DNA of 64,000 nt from Salinimicrobium sp035607535 (GCF_035607535.1 NZ_JAYDZX010000002.1:124001-188000); one strand, 5' to 3'; counted from the first letter of the stretch, positions 49,676 through 59,013 are shown. A program made the numbers and translations. The notes: generated by a model not told the origin, from the letters alone.

Positions 49676-49679
49676 AGTT

Positions 49680-49970
49680 CTATTTTACCTCAACGTTAGA
49701 CTTAACGCCTTCTACAAATACTTTGGCTGGTTTGAAAGCCGGTATATTGTGTGCAGGAATCTTTATAGTGGTGTTCTTGGAAATATTTCTTCCGGTTTTT
49801 TCTGCTCTTGTCTTGATGATAAAGCTTCCAAATCCTCTTAGGTAAACGTTGTCACCAGCCTCCAGAGAAGTTTTTACTTCTTCCATAAAGGTTTCCACAG
49901 TAGCCTGAACATCTCCTTTTTCCATTCCTAGTTTCTCGGAGATTTTTGCCACGATATCTGCTTTCGTCAT
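49680..49970 (-). CDS. hup: HU family DNA-binding protein
   Basis: Nucleoid-associated protein of 96 residues. The N-terminal helices MTKADIVAKISEKLGM and the HU beta-arm with the proline-containing tip are clear: GFGSFIIKTRAEKTGRN leads into the arm, and IPAHNIPAFKPAKVF contains the conserved proline. It compacts DNA as a dimer. It is separate from mutY, with a 136-base divergent gap holding the HU promoter. Confidence 0.95.
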   Translation of the reverse strand: MTKADIVAKISEKLGMEKGDVQATVETFMEEVKTSLEAGDNVYLRGFGSFIIKTRAEKTGRNISKNTTIKIPAHNIPAFKPAKVFVEGVKSNVEVK

Positions 49971-50013
49971 TTTCGTATAATTTATTAAATGGGGTTTGTA
50001 AATTTTCGAGGGG

Positions 50014-50021
50014 CAAATATA
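50014..50021 (-). promoter_or_regulatory. -7 promoter box for hup
   Basis: On the minus strand TATATTTG is an exact TAnnTTTG match, 43 bases before the ATG. A TTG lies 13 bases further upstream, which is closer than the usual spacing of about 19. Confidence 0.5.
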
Positions 50022-50106
50022 TGAATTAAATCGGCAACTTTTTAATCCTAACCCATTAAATAGTAAGAGAATAAAGAATTATCATTGCACTAAAGAAATT
50101 TGATTA

Positions 50107-51141
50107 ATGCCTTTTGATAAAGAACTGATAAACTGGTACTTAGAAAATAAAAGAGATTTACCCTGGAGGGCCACAAAAGACCCTTACCGTATATGGCTAA
50201 GTGAAATTATTCTTCAGCAAACCCGTGTTGAACAGGGAAAACCGTACTATTTCAAGTTTCTCGATGCCTTTCCCGATGTCTTTTCTTTGGCAAATGCTTC
50301 CGAAGAAGAGGTGCTAAAACTGTGGCAGGGACTGGGCTACTATTCTAGGGCGCGCAACCTGCTTTTTACCGCCAGGCATATAGCTTTCGAGCTTGGCGGA
50401 AAATTTCCAGCGTCCTATAGGGAACTGGTAAAACTAAAAGGAGTAGGGGATTATACTGCTGCGGCCATTTCATCTATATGTTATGAGGAGGCACAGGCAG
50501 CTGTAGATGGTAATGTTTACCGCGTTCTCGCCCGTATCTTCGGAATAGATACCCCAACCAATTCCAGCCTGGGAATAAAACAGTTCAGGAATCTGGCACA
50601 GGATCTTATTAGTAAGAAGGATCCTGCAAATTTTAATCAGGCGTTGATAGAATTTGGATCCGAACAATGTAAGCCACGAAATCCTCTGTGCAGCAGCTGT
50701 CCTTTTGCTGCAAAATGTGTAGCCTTTAATCAGAACAGGATTTCCGAATTACCTGTAAAGCTAAAAAAGTTGAAGGTTAGAAAAAGGCATTTTAATTATC
50801 TGGTCTATATTTCTACAGAAGGAAAAACAATTATGAACCGGCGTCGCGGAAAGGGAATATGGGAAGGACTCTACGAATTTCCGCTGGTGGAAACAACTTC
50901 CGAAGCAAAGCTTGAGAACCTCATAGCCGAAGCTCCTGCCGATTATTCTGTTATGGAGAAGGAACCGGTTTTGTTCAATGATTCCCCTATTGTTCATAAA
51001 CTCACTCACCAACATATCTTTACAAAATTCTGGATTGTTGAGTGCAGCAAGCTACCTGAAGAAGCACTTCCCATCACCGAAATAAATAAATTACCCGTCC
51101 CGGTTTTAATAGAAAATTTTATTGATACCTTTGATTTTTAA
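50107..51141 (+). CDS. mutY: A/G-specific adenine glycosylase
   Basis: Removes adenine mispaired with 8-oxoguanine, in base-excision repair. The 344 residues have the N-terminal WYLENKRDLPWRATKDPYRIWLSEIILQQTRVEQ block with the catalytic Glu region, the helix-hairpin-helix KLKGVGDYTAAAISS and the catalytic Asp in AAVDGNVYRVLARIFG. The [4Fe-4S] cluster set is C-x6-C-x2-C-x5-C in CKPRNPLCSSCPFAAKC. The C-terminal NUDIX-like domain recognises 8-oxoG. It is first in the conserved flavobacterial order mutY-ssb-gldE-gldD. Confidence 0.96.
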   Translation: MPFDKELINWYLENKRDLPWRATKDPYRIWLSEIILQQTRVEQGKPYYFKFLDAFPDVFSLANASEEEVLKLWQGLGYYSRARNLLFTARHIAFELGGKFPASYRELVKLKGVGDYTAAAISSICYEEAQAAVDGNVYRVLARIFGIDTPTNSSLGIKQFRNLAQDLISKKDPANFNQALIEFGSEQCKPRNPLCSSCPFAAKCVAFNQNRISELPVKLKKLKVRKRHFNYLVYISTEGKTIMNRRRGKGIWEGLYEFPLVETTSEAKLENLIAEAPADYSVMEKEPVLFNDSPIVHKLTHQHIFTKFWIVECSKLPEEALPITEINKLPVPVLIENFIDTFDF

Positions 51142-51159
51142 GATTTTGAAAAATGCCTG

Positions 51160-51187
51160 TTCAAAAATGAATTTTTTGAGAGGTGTT
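51160..51187. repeat. Dispersed CAAAAATG palindrome upstream of ssb
   Basis: TTCAAAAATGAATTTTTTGA followed by GAGGTGTT has one arm altered. It shares the GAGGTGT tail of the copies in bioF and before atpD. Confidence 0.6.
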
Positions 51188-51235
51188 TGAAGAGCAATTT
51201 TCCTTATTTTTAAAATCTAACAAAAGTAACACGAG

Positions 51236-51727
51236 ATGACCGGAACCTTAAATAAAGTAATGCTAATTGGCCACACGGGAGATGATGTGAAAATGCACTA
51301 TTTTGAAGGAGGTGGTTCTATAGGACGTTTTCCCTTGGCGACAAACGAAGTCTACACCAACAAAACTACTGGTCAAAGAGTAGAGAATACCGAATGGCAT
51401 AGTATTGTGGTTCGAAATAAAGCTGCAGAAATTTGTGAAAAGTACCTCAAGAAAGGAGATAAGGTCTACATTGAGGGAAGGATCAAGACCAGGAAATGGC
51501 AGGATGACAAAGGGGTGGAGAGATATTCCACAGAAATACAATGCACAGATTTCACCTTTTTGACACCTAAAGAAACAGCCGGTTCTGGAGACAGTTCAGG
51601 TGCCGGTTATGGTCAATCCCAGGGCCAGGGCCAGGGACAGCAGCAGCCAAGTCAAACCCGTTCCAATACGGCGTCAAATCAGCCTCAGAGTTTCGCACAG
51701 GAGGAAGATGATGACCTTCCGTTCTAA
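51236..51727 (+). CDS. ssb: Single-stranded DNA-binding protein
   Basis: Binds ssDNA in replication and repair, 163 residues. The OB fold covers about 1-112 (GTLNKVMLIGHTGDDVKMHYFEGG to CTDFTFLTP), a Gly/Gln-rich flexible linker follows (SQGQGQGQQQPSQTRSN), and the acidic C-terminal tip DDDLPF binds partner proteins. The linker is normal in length. It lies 94 bases after mutY and 21 before gldE. Confidence 0.97.
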   Translation: MTGTLNKVMLIGHTGDDVKMHYFEGGGSIGRFPLATNEVYTNKTTGQRVENTEWHSIVVRNKAAEICEKYLKKGDKVYIEGRIKTRKWQDDKGVERYSTEIQCTDFTFLTPKETAGSGDSSGAGYGQSQGQGQGQQQPSQTRSNTASNQPQSFAQEEDDDLPF

Positions 51728-51748
51728 GTTTAATTAAAAACTACACAT

Positions 51749-53068
51749 TTGGATCCCGATCCTGCCAGTTTTATACCTCTTTTTGTCGATAACCTTCCGC
51801 AACTCATAGGAGTAGTTGCAGCGCTGCTTTTGCTGGTTTCCTCTGCCCTCATCTCGGGTGCCGAGGTTGCCCTGTTTTCTCTTACTCCGGCCGATTTTGA
51901 GCCCGAAGAGTCTAAAAGAACAGTTAAGGAGCAGATTGTTATTAATCTCCTCGATAAGCCTAAAAAGCTGTTGGCTACTATACTTGTGGCCAATAACATG
52001 ATCAATATTGCCATTATTCTTCTGTTCGACAATCTCACCGATAAGGCTTTTGAAAATATTGATACTGTGGTCATGGGCGTTGACCTTCAGTTTGTGCTGG
52101 AGGTGGTGGTGGTAACCTTCCTCATCCTGCTTTTTGGGGAAATACTCCCTAAAGTCTATGCCAGCCGAAACAAAGTGTTCTTCTCACATTTTATGGCTTA
52201 CCCATTAAACGTTCTGGACAGGCTGTTTTCTCCTTTAAGTATTCCCATGCGTGCAATGACCCTTCAGATCCATGAGCGACTGGGAAATCAAAAAGCGGGT
52301 CTAAGTGTGGATCAACTTTCGCAGGCTCTTGAATTAACCAGTCAGCACGATACTACCAAAGAGGAGCACAAGATCCTTAAAGGGATAGTTTCCTTTGGGA
52401 ACACAGATACCAAACAGGTTATGCGCCCCCGAATGGATATTTTTGCCCTTAATGAGAATCAGCCTTACAATGAGATAATTTCAGAAGTAATTGATAATGG
52501 ATACTCGCGGATTCCGGTGTACAGGGAAAACATAGACAACGTCACAGGGATCCTGTATATAAAAGATCTACTGCCCTTCCTGGAAGAAGAAGACTATGAA
52601 TGGAACTCTCTTTTAAGAGAGCCATATTTCGTACCCGAGAATAAAAAGCTGGATGACCTTCTGAATGATTTTAAAAATAAGAAGAACCACCTGGCAATAG
52701 TAGTGGATGAGTATGGTGGTACCAGCGGACTTATTTCCCTGGAAGATATTATCGAAGAGATCGTGGGTGATATTAGTGACGAATTTGATGATGAAGATCT
52801 CATCTTTTCAAAACTAGATGAGAATAATTACGTTTTTGAGGGTAAAACACCTTTAAAGGATTTTTATCGCGTTATCAAACTTGAGGATCCAACCATTTTT
52901 GAGGAGAATAAAGGAGAGGCTGAAACTCTGGCAGGTTTTCTTCTGGAGATCTCCGGAAGTTTTCCCCGAAAGAATGATGTTATCCTGTTTGAGAGGTATA
53001 GTTTTACCATAGAGGCTGTGGATAAGAAAAGGATCAAGCAAATAAAGGTGAGTATTAATAAGGTATGA
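51749..53068 (+). CDS. gldE: Gliding motility-associated protein GldE
   Basis: CorC/HlyC-like membrane protein of 439 residues. Four hydrophobic helices lie in a DUF21/CNNM-type domain (about 15-195), followed by two CBS domains (MRPRMDIFALNENQPY onward and the LEDIIEEIVGDISDEFDDEDL region) and a C-terminal transporter-associated domain. The frame begins at a TTG (reading MDPDPASFIPLF), which I accept because no better start lies in the conserved beginning. It overlaps gldD by four bases. Gld proteins support gliding and the T9SS that exports the 10.2-kb gene product. Confidence 0.93.
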   Translation: MDPDPASFIPLFVDNLPQLIGVVAALLLLVSSALISGAEVALFSLTPADFEPEESKRTVKEQIVINLLDKPKKLLATILVANNMINIAIILLFDNLTDKAFENIDTVVMGVDLQFVLEVVVVTFLILLFGEILPKVYASRNKVFFSHFMAYPLNVLDRLFSPLSIPMRAMTLQIHERLGNQKAGLSVDQLSQALELTSQHDTTKEEHKILKGIVSFGNTDTKQVMRPRMDIFALNENQPYNEIISEVIDNGYSRIPVYRENIDNVTGILYIKDLLPFLEEEDYEWNSLLREPYFVPENKKLDDLLNDFKNKKNHLAIVVDEYGGTSGLISLEDIIEEIVGDISDEFDDEDLIFSKLDENNYVFEGKTPLKDFYRVIKLEDPTIFEENKGEAETLAGFLLEISGSFPRKNDVILFERYSFTIEAVDKKRIKQIKVSINKV

Positions 53069-53640
53069 AAAAGTTGATTTTTACTGCTCTTTTTGGAAGC
53101 TTGATCTCCTGTGGAGATGAAGTACAGCCCAAGCCTGATGCTTACCTGGCGCTGGAATACCCAGGTGCGGTATATTCCGATTTTTCAAATGAAAATTGTC
53201 CCTATAGCTTCGAGATGAACGAGATTGCCACTGTAAAACCATCACGGGCGGGAAATAACTGCTGGATAAATATTGAATACAGCGATCTAAAAGGAACTAT
53301 ATTCATTACCTACCAACCTGTTAAAAAAAATCTGGATTCTTTACTGACCGATGCGCAAAAATTGCCTTTGCAGCACACAATAAAAGCAGATGCTATTAAA
53401 GAATCTGTTTACACAAATGATTTTAACCGTACCTACGGCATATTTTACGAGGTGATGGGTGATGCTGCATCCCAGGCTCAATTTTATTTGACAGATAGTA
53501 CAGATCACTTTCTAACCGGGTCTGTCTATTTTGAAGCGCAGCCTAATTTTGATTCTATTTTACCTGCCGCAGCTTACCTGAAAGAGGATATACGACACCT
53601 CATGGAAACAGTGGAATGGAAAGAAAGAGACGGGAATTAG
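53065..53640 (+). CDS. gldD: Gliding motility lipoprotein GldD
   Basis: Lipoprotein of 191 residues with a short signal peptide and lipobox SLISC (Cys16 or so). The body matches GldD: YLALEYPGAVYSDFSNENCPYSFEMNE, NCWINIEYSDLKGTIFITY and GIFYEVMGDAASQAQFYLTDSTDHFL (each quoted by region). It is needed for gliding and T9SS function in flavobacteria. It is translationally coupled to gldE by an ATGA-type overlap. Confidence 0.95.
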   Translation: MKKLIFTALFGSLISCGDEVQPKPDAYLALEYPGAVYSDFSNENCPYSFEMNEIATVKPSRAGNNCWINIEYSDLKGTIFITYQPVKKNLDSLLTDAQKLPLQHTIKADAIKESVYTNDFNRTYGIFYEVMGDAASQAQFYLTDSTDHFLTGSVYFEAQPNFDSILPAAAYLKEDIRHLMETVEWKERDGN

Positions 53641-53651
53641 AGGCAGTTTCT

Positions 53652-53659
53652 TACTTTTG
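53652..53659 (+). promoter_or_regulatory. Candidate -7 box before the EamA gene
   Basis: TACTTTTG matches TAnnTTTG, 18 bases before the ATG at 53678. There is no clear -33. Confidence 0.4.
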
Positions 53660-53677
53660 GGGGCTTAATTTCCCATT

Positions 53678-54562
53678 ATGCCCAATTCTACTCTAAAGTG
53701 GATCTATTTATTCCTGCTTGCCCTGGTATGGGGTAGTTCCTTTATCCTTATAAAAAAAGGTCTCGTAGGGCTCACCGCGTTGCAGGTAGGCTCCCTTCGC
53801 ACGGTATTTGCTGCAATATTCCTTCTGTTCATTGGGGTGAGGTCATTAAGGCACATCAAAGGGAAACAATGGATGTGGATCACTTTCTCAGGTTTCTTTG
53901 GGACGTTCTTTCCGGCTTATCTTTTTTCTTTTGCTGAAACAGAAATAGATAGCGCTATTGTTTCCATACTTAATTCCACCACACCATTACTTTCAATGCT
54001 GGTTGGAATTGTCCTTTTTGGAGCTGCATTTATCAGAAAGAAATTTGTGGGGGTTATGGTCGGTTTGGCCGGCACAACTGCTCTGATCTGGAGCGGAGCA
54101 AGTGTAAATCCGGACCAGAATTACTGGTATTCCCTCCTGGTGATCCTGGCTTCCCTTTTCTACGGATTCAATGCAAATGTTATCAAGAAGCACCTTCAAA
54201 CCTTACCGGCCCTGGCTATTACTACCGGAAACTTCATGGTGATTGCAGTACCTGCTTTAATTGTTTTAGCATCAACAGGCTTCTTTTCAGTTGAAACGTT
54301 TTCGGCACCCCATGCACCTTTAAGTTTGTTATACATCGGGATTTTAGGAGTGGTTGGAACCGGTGCGGCATTAATAGTTTTCAACAAATTAATACAGATC
54401 TCAGATCCTGTGTTCTCAACCTCAGTTACTTACCTCGTGCCAATCGTAGCGCTGGGTTGGGGAATTCTGGATGGGGAAAAATTCACTCTAATTCAGCTTT
54501 TGTCGGGTGTAATTATAATCGTTGGAGTGTTAATTGTGAATAGTAAACCAAAAAAGCGCTGA
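53678..54562 (+). CDS. EamA/DMT family transporter
   Basis: Inner-membrane metabolite exporter of 294 residues with ten hydrophobic helices arranged as two EamA repeats (about 5-135 and 150-290). Family landmarks are LALVWGSSFILIKKGL at the N-terminus and LVPIVALGWGILDGEKFT in the second repeat. Members export amino acids, purines or drugs; no substrate can be inferred. It is 37 bases after gldD and probably transcribed independently. Confidence 0.9.
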   Translation: MPNSTLKWIYLFLLALVWGSSFILIKKGLVGLTALQVGSLRTVFAAIFLLFIGVRSLRHIKGKQWMWITFSGFFGTFFPAYLFSFAETEIDSAIVSILNSTTPLLSMLVGIVLFGAAFIRKKFVGVMVGLAGTTALIWSGASVNPDQNYWYSLLVILASLFYGFNANVIKKHLQTLPALAITTGNFMVIAVPALIVLASTGFFSVETFSAPHAPLSLLYIGILGVVGTGAALIVFNKLIQISDPVFSTSVTYLVPIVALGWGILDGEKFTLIQLLSGVIIIVGVLIVNSKPKKR

Positions 54563-54630
54563 AATCTATTTTGAGTCCTTTTAACTTTTAATTAACTTTA
54601 CATTCCTTTTGAATTAGAAATCCCTATACT

Positions 54631-54804
54631 ATGAAAAAGAGATTGTTTTTTGGTTTTGCATTTTTTGTCGGATTTACTCTTTTGATCGCCTGGCAAGTGG
54701 CGGCCGCCGAACTGGCTGATCTTCAAAAAGAAAGAGATTCGGCTATAGATAAAAGAAGTTCAGAAGTGGTCTCCTCTAAAGTGCAGTCACCACTTTTTAT
54801 CTGA
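54631..54804 (+). CDS. 57-residue single-pass membrane or secreted small protein
   Basis: Short gene of 57 codons. MKKRLFFGFAFFVGFTLLIAWQVA reads as a signal anchor, followed by a hydrophilic helix ELADLQKERDSAIDK and a Ser/Val-rich tail ending SPLFI. Upstream DNA is AT-rich. No homologue is recognised. The basic start, the hydrophobic segment and the isolated position after EamA support a real gene, but it could be a chance frame. Confidence 0.5.
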   Translation: MKKRLFFGFAFFVGFTLLIAWQVAAAELADLQKERDSAIDKRSSEVVSSKVQSPLFI

Positions 54805-54879
54805 AAATCTTCCACCAGGAATTTAGAAAAGCTTTAACTGAATTACCTTTTTTAAAAGGTTTAATTCTAGTCTTTGTGC

Positions 54880-54912
54880 ATAAAAAAACCGACACCTTTA
54901 AGTGCCGGTTTC
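54880..54912 (-). terminator. Terminator between the small gene and the M16 pair
   Basis: Plus strand AAACCGACAC pairs with GTGCCGGTTT with one mismatch, a G-U pair in the minus-strand RNA. A minus-strand T-run (A-run at 54882-54888) and a plus-strand TTTCATTTTT tail suggest it works in both directions. Confidence 0.75.
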
Positions 54913-54930
54913 ATTTTTCAGGAATCTCTA

Positions 54931-57000
54931 TTACCCTTCGAAATCTGTATCGGTAACCTGTTCATTTACCATAACATCACTCACCTGGAAGTTAAGGGTC
55001 ATTGGCCCCATACTTTGAGAGATTGTAAATGGAAATTTAACGCCTTCAACTTCTCTATAGTCACTAAAGGACATTGGGATAGTCATGGTTTGAGGTCCCT
55101 GCTGTACAGTCTTTACCTGCTTGATCTTCAAACCTGATTCTGTACTATAGTAGTTAATAGTACTTTCATCCATTTTCACAGCGTAGGCTTCCTGGCCATC
55201 TACATCTTCAATACCCTGTAAAGTGGCATTTTTAGCAATTAATTCTGGAAAAGGGTGCGCTTCTGCTTTTGCTGCAATCACCTGCTCCTCGGTAAATGGG
55301 ATCTTTTGCCCTTGTGCAGCAACAAATCCTGTAGCTCCATTAAAGATCTGCTTTTGCATAACATTTCCGGCCATTGAAACAATGGTAGAAGATTTACCTG
55401 AAGAGGTAACCTTTGTCTCCAGGTCCATTTTCTGTCCCTGAAGTTCTGCCTGTGCGATCATATAAACAGATTCTACATCCTTTACTGCCTCTTCTCCTCC
55501 AATTGCTTTGATGTAGTCGTTAAAAACCTTGGAAACACTTACTGAAGGATCAACTGTCTTGTTGTAGTTTGGCTTTTCGATTGCGTTAGCGTACTTGTCA
55601 AAATACTTCACGGGAATATCCTTTCCATTATAGGTAAGGTTTTCCAGATCTTCAGCTACTTCGCTTCCTTTTCCAACAACCACTATTCTCGCATTATCTG
55701 CCAGGTAGTATTTTTTAGCTACTCTCTGGATATCTTCCGCCGTTACAGCATTGATCTTCTTCAGGTAAGTCTGGTAGAAATCCTGCGGAAGGTTGTCTGT
55801 CTCGATGTTTAAAGCATATTGTGCTATAGTTGAAGGACGCTCAAGAGCTAGAACGAAATCTCCGGTATATTTGGCTTTTGCATTTGCCAATTCTTCAGCC
55901 GAAACTTTTTCATTTCTAATTCTGTGCAGTTCATCAAGGAAAGCAACAACAGCCGAGTCTGTCACGGCGTTACGAACGCTGGCACTAGCCACAAACCGTG
56001 CAACATATTTATCGTCTCCTGTGCTGGAGTAAGCTCCGTACGTATAACCTTTGTCCTCTCTAAGGTTGAGGAATAATCTGGCTTCTCCACCACCACCAAG
56101 GATCTTGTTAGCGATCAAAACCGGGAAATAATCGGGATCGCCTTTTTTAAGCTGAATGGTGTTGGTGACCTGCACCTCACTCTGCACAGCGTTAGGGAAA
56201 TCTACAAAGTTTACCTGGGTTTGGGGCACGTTCTTAACTTCGGGTAAAGTAGTTTTTGGAAGCTCACTTTTCTTCCATGAACCAAAATTCTTTTCTACAA
56301 GCTTCTTTACTTCTGAAGTTTTTACATCTCCAATCACCACCAGGTAAGCATTCTGTGGCACATAGAAATTGTTGTAATACTTCTTTACATCTTCAAGAGT
56401 GATACCTTCAATAGTTTCCTTAGTAGAGAATTCCCCATACGGGTGATTCTTTCCATAGCTAAGTGCAGAGCTAATTCTTCGGGCATTGGAAGCAACATCT
56501 TTTTCTGAAGCTTTTAAGTTCTCAAGAGCTCTTTCTTTTTCAGTTTCGAATTGCTCCTGAGTAAAGTTTGGATTTAAAGCTCCCTTAGACATCAATTCCA
56601 ATACTCTTGGGAAATATTTGGACAGCGTGTTGGCCGAAGCGCCACGTGAAAAGAAGTTCACGTTAGCTCCGAGGTAGTCGATCTCTTCGTTGAACTTATC
56701 TTTAGGAATGTCCTTCGTGCCTTCTCCCAATACTGCGCCCATTATACCTGCAACCCCCGCTTTTTTGCCTTCGGCGTGAGGGGGATTATCCATGGTAAGG
56801 GTCATAGAAACCCGGGGAAGTTTGTGATTTTCAACAACCAAGACTTTAAGTCCGTTTTTAAGGCTAAAGGTTTCAGGTTTACCCAGGTTGATCTCCGGTG
56901 CGGGACCTGCCTTTGGCTGTTGACTTCTGTCAATTTGTTGAGCCTGTATTCCCGTAGTAGCGAGAAATAAAAGTGCTAAGGCTAATATTTTGTTCTTCAT
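54931..57000 (-). CDS. M16 family protein lacking the zinc site (inactive partner), with extra C-terminal domain
   Basis: Periplasmic pitrilysin-like protein of 689 residues (signal peptide about 1-20, ending IQAQ). The first M16 domain has GVAGIMGAVLGEGT where active members have the inverted zinc motif H-x-x-E-H, so it cannot bind zinc. The second M16 domain has the R/Y substrate pair typical of the partner subunit (GGEARLFLNLREDKGYTYG). Residues from about 475 form a further beta-rich domain (KVFNDYIKAIGGEEAVKDVESVYMIAQAELQGQ) resembling lipoprotein-carrier folds. It is 14 bases downstream of the active M16 gene, so the two probably act as a heterodimer. Confidence 0.87.
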   Translation of the reverse strand: MKNKILALALLFLATTGIQAQQIDRSQQPKAGPAPEINLGKPETFSLKNGLKVLVVENHKLPRVSMTLTMDNPPHAEGKKAGVAGIMGAVLGEGTKDIPKDKFNEEIDYLGANVNFFSRGASANTLSKYFPRVLELMSKGALNPNFTQEQFETEKERALENLKASEKDVASNARRISSALSYGKNHPYGEFSTKETIEGITLEDVKKYYNNFYVPQNAYLVVIGDVKTSEVKKLVEKNFGSWKKSELPKTTLPEVKNVPQTQVNFVDFPNAVQSEVQVTNTIQLKKGDPDYFPVLIANKILGGGGEARLFLNLREDKGYTYGAYSSTGDDKYVARFVASASVRNAVTDSAVVAFLDELHRIRNEKVSAEELANAKAKYTGDFVLALERPSTIAQYALNIETDNLPQDFYQTYLKKINAVTAEDIQRVAKKYYLADNARIVVVGKGSEVAEDLENLTYNGKDIPVKYFDKYANAIEKPNYNKTVDPSVSVSKVFNDYIKAIGGEEAVKDVESVYMIAQAELQGQKMDLETKVTSSGKSSTIVSMAGNVMQKQIFNGATGFVAAQGQKIPFTEEQVIAAKAEAHPFPELIAKNATLQGIEDVDGQEAYAVKMDESTINYYSTESGLKIKQVKTVQQGPQTMTIPMSFSDYREVEGVKFPFTISQSMGPMTLNFQVSDVMVNEQVTDTDFEG

Positions 57001-57014
57001 CTTATGATTTAATT

Positions 57015-58334
57015 TTATTGTTCAGATTCCTTCGGAAGGTATTCCAATACCAATCTCTGGTTTTCGTTGAGGTATTTTTTGGAAACCTCTCTTATTTCCT
57101 CACGGGTAATCGATCTGTAGATATCGATCTCCTCGTTGATAAGGTCGGTGTTGCCATATAACTGCTGGTAAGTTGCCAATGAGCTTGCAATTCCTGCAAC
57201 ACTGCTGTTGGAGTTTATATACCTGTTCTCAAATTTATTCTGAAGTTTCTCGTATTCTCTCTGGCTTATAAGTTCTGTCTGAAGTTTTTCAATTTCTTCA
57301 TCAACTTCAGCAACAAGAGTATCGAGTTCAGTTTCTCCAAGAGGAAGTCCGAAAACTACGTATTGTCCATAATCTTCCTGAGCGATGTTAAAAGCTCCTA
57401 TTTGAAGGGCTTGTTTTTGATCATCTACCAGTTTCTTGTAGAGACGGGAAGATTTTCCATCAGAAAGGACTGAAGAGATCATATCAAGCACATAAGCATC
57501 ACGTTCTTTCATCGAAGGCGTTCTCCAAGCAAGAACGATGGCCGGGATCTGAATGTTTGGATCGTGATAAGTAGCTTCAATTGGCTCGGTGATTGGCTCC
57601 TCCACAAATTTTTGCTTGACCACAGGATCTCCTTTTTCAATAGGACCAAAATAGTCCTGGATCATTTTTTTGGTCTTTTCAATTTCTATGTCTCCTGCAA
57701 CTACAAGAGTGGCATTGTTAGGAACGTAAAATTTGTCATTAAATGCGCGGAACTCTTCAAGAGTAGCGGCATCAAGATGTTCCATGGAACCAATAGTAGC
57801 CCATCTGTACGGGTGATTCTTGAAAAGGTTCTTTTTTACAGCGGCAAGGATATTACCGTATGGGGCATTATCTACACGTAGTCTCTTCTCTTCCTTTACG
57901 ACTTCATTTTGAGTGTCTACTCCCTGCTGGTCAATGACCGGGTGCATCATTCTTTCAGATTCCATCCAAAGTCCCAACTCTAGCTGGTTTGAAGGAAAGA
58001 TCTCATAGTAATAAGTGCGGTCATCGGAAGTATTGGCGTTGTTCGACCCTCCATTCGAGCTTACAATCTTGAACCATTCCCCTTTTGGGATATTTTCTGT
58101 GCCTTCAAATAGCAAGTGTTCAAAAAAGTGAGCAAATCCTGTTCTTTCAGGGTTTTCATCTTTTGCACCCACGTGGTACATTACTGAGGTGGTAACTACC
58201 GGTGCCGAATTATCCTTGTGAAGGATGACATCAAGCCCGTTATCGAGCGTGTACTCGACAAATTCAACTTCCTGAGCTGTTCCTGTTACTCCCAGGAACA
58301 GACCAAAGGCAGCTAACTTAAGTTTGTTGATCAT
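57015..58334 (-). CDS. M16 family zinc peptidase (active subunit)
   Basis: Periplasmic zinc endopeptidase of 439 residues (signal peptide about 1-20, ending TGTAQ). The inverted zinc motif H-x-x-E-H is visible in FAHFFEHLLFEGTENIPKGEW. The distal Glu ligand follows in the helix near ENEVVKEEKRLRVDN. Two M16 domains are present (the second begins near WRTPSMKERDAYVLDM). It precedes the catalytically silent partner by 14 bases on one mRNA. Substrates are presumably unfolded or short peptides. Confidence 0.93.
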   Translation of the reverse strand: MINKLKLAAFGLFLGVTGTAQEVEFVEYTLDNGLDVILHKDNSAPVVTTSVMYHVGAKDENPERTGFAHFFEHLLFEGTENIPKGEWFKIVSSNGGSNNANTSDDRTYYYEIFPSNQLELGLWMESERMMHPVIDQQGVDTQNEVVKEEKRLRVDNAPYGNILAAVKKNLFKNHPYRWATIGSMEHLDAATLEEFRAFNDKFYVPNNATLVVAGDIEIEKTKKMIQDYFGPIEKGDPVVKQKFVEEPITEPIEATYHDPNIQIPAIVLAWRTPSMKERDAYVLDMISSVLSDGKSSRLYKKLVDDQKQALQIGAFNIAQEDYGQYVVFGLPLGETELDTLVAEVDEEIEKLQTELISQREYEKLQNKFENRYINSNSSVAGIASSLATYQQLYGNTDLINEEIDIYRSITREEIREVSKKYLNENQRLVLEYLPKESEQ

Positions 58335-58509
58335 TATATTACGGTTTAAATTAAATACAATTAATAAGTAGGAGATGAGGCGGTTTTGTTACAAAAATTT
58401 TTAAAAGTTGCACAAATGGAAAGTTAGGGAAAGTTCTAAATTAACATGCTGTTAAGGCATATTTCCTCTTATTTTTTGGAAATTTATCAGGAATCACAAA
58501 TATAGAACC

Positions 58510-58974
58510 ATGAAAAGATCATCTGTTCCATTGGTATATGGAATATATATAGCCATTGCGCTAATAGCATATTTTCTCTTGTTAGCCATTTTTGAACTAC
58601 ATAAAAATCCGGCTTACAGTGTTTTTAATATGGTAATTACTGCAGTGGGGATCTTCTTTGCTATTAAAAAGTATCGGGACAAGAAGGCTGGAAAATTCAA
58701 ATATCAAAAAGGATTTTTGGCAGGTCTCACTGCCGGTTTTATCGCAACCGTGATTTTTACCGGTTTCTTCGCTATCTATGCCAGTGAACTGAATCCTGAT
58801 TTTTCTCAGGAATTGATCACCATGTGGGAAACCGATTGGTTCGTTAATATTGGGATGCTCGTCTTCACAGTTGCCCTAATGGGTTTTGCTACGTCTTTTG
58901 TAGTTGCCCTTGCCGTTATGCAGCTCTATAAGCCTAGCTGGAATACTGCTGAGGGAAAGAAACATACATATTAA
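58510..58974 (+). CDS. DUF4199 membrane protein
   Basis: Inner-membrane protein of 154 residues with four hydrophobic helices (about 5-28, 33-50, 66-90 and 110-140). The family's central charged loop KKYRDKKAGKFKYQKGFLAG is present. DUF4199 proteins are abundant in Bacteroidota and have no known activity. The 175-base gap to the M16 operon carries promoters for both genes; nothing else is seen in it. Confidence 0.87.
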   Translation: MKRSSVPLVYGIYIAIALIAYFLLLAIFELHKNPAYSVFNMVITAVGIFFAIKKYRDKKAGKFKYQKGFLAGLTAGFIATVIFTGFFAIYASELNPDFSQELITMWETDWFVNIGMLVFTVALMGFATSFVVALAVMQLYKPSWNTAEGKKHTY

Positions 58975-58982
58975 TTAAAGCC

Positions 58983-59013
58983 TTTGCAAATTAATTAATT
59001 AGGAGTATATTTG
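58983..59013 (+). promoter_or_regulatory. Promoter of rplU-rpmA
   Basis: The -33 TTTG (58983-58986) and the -7 TATATTTG (59006-59013) are separated by 19 bases, an exact fit to the Bacteroidota sigma-A consensus TTTG-N19-TAnnTTTG. It is the best promoter in the window. The leader is about 50 bases and has a weak CGCC/GGCG hairpin before the rplU ATG. Confidence 0.85.
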
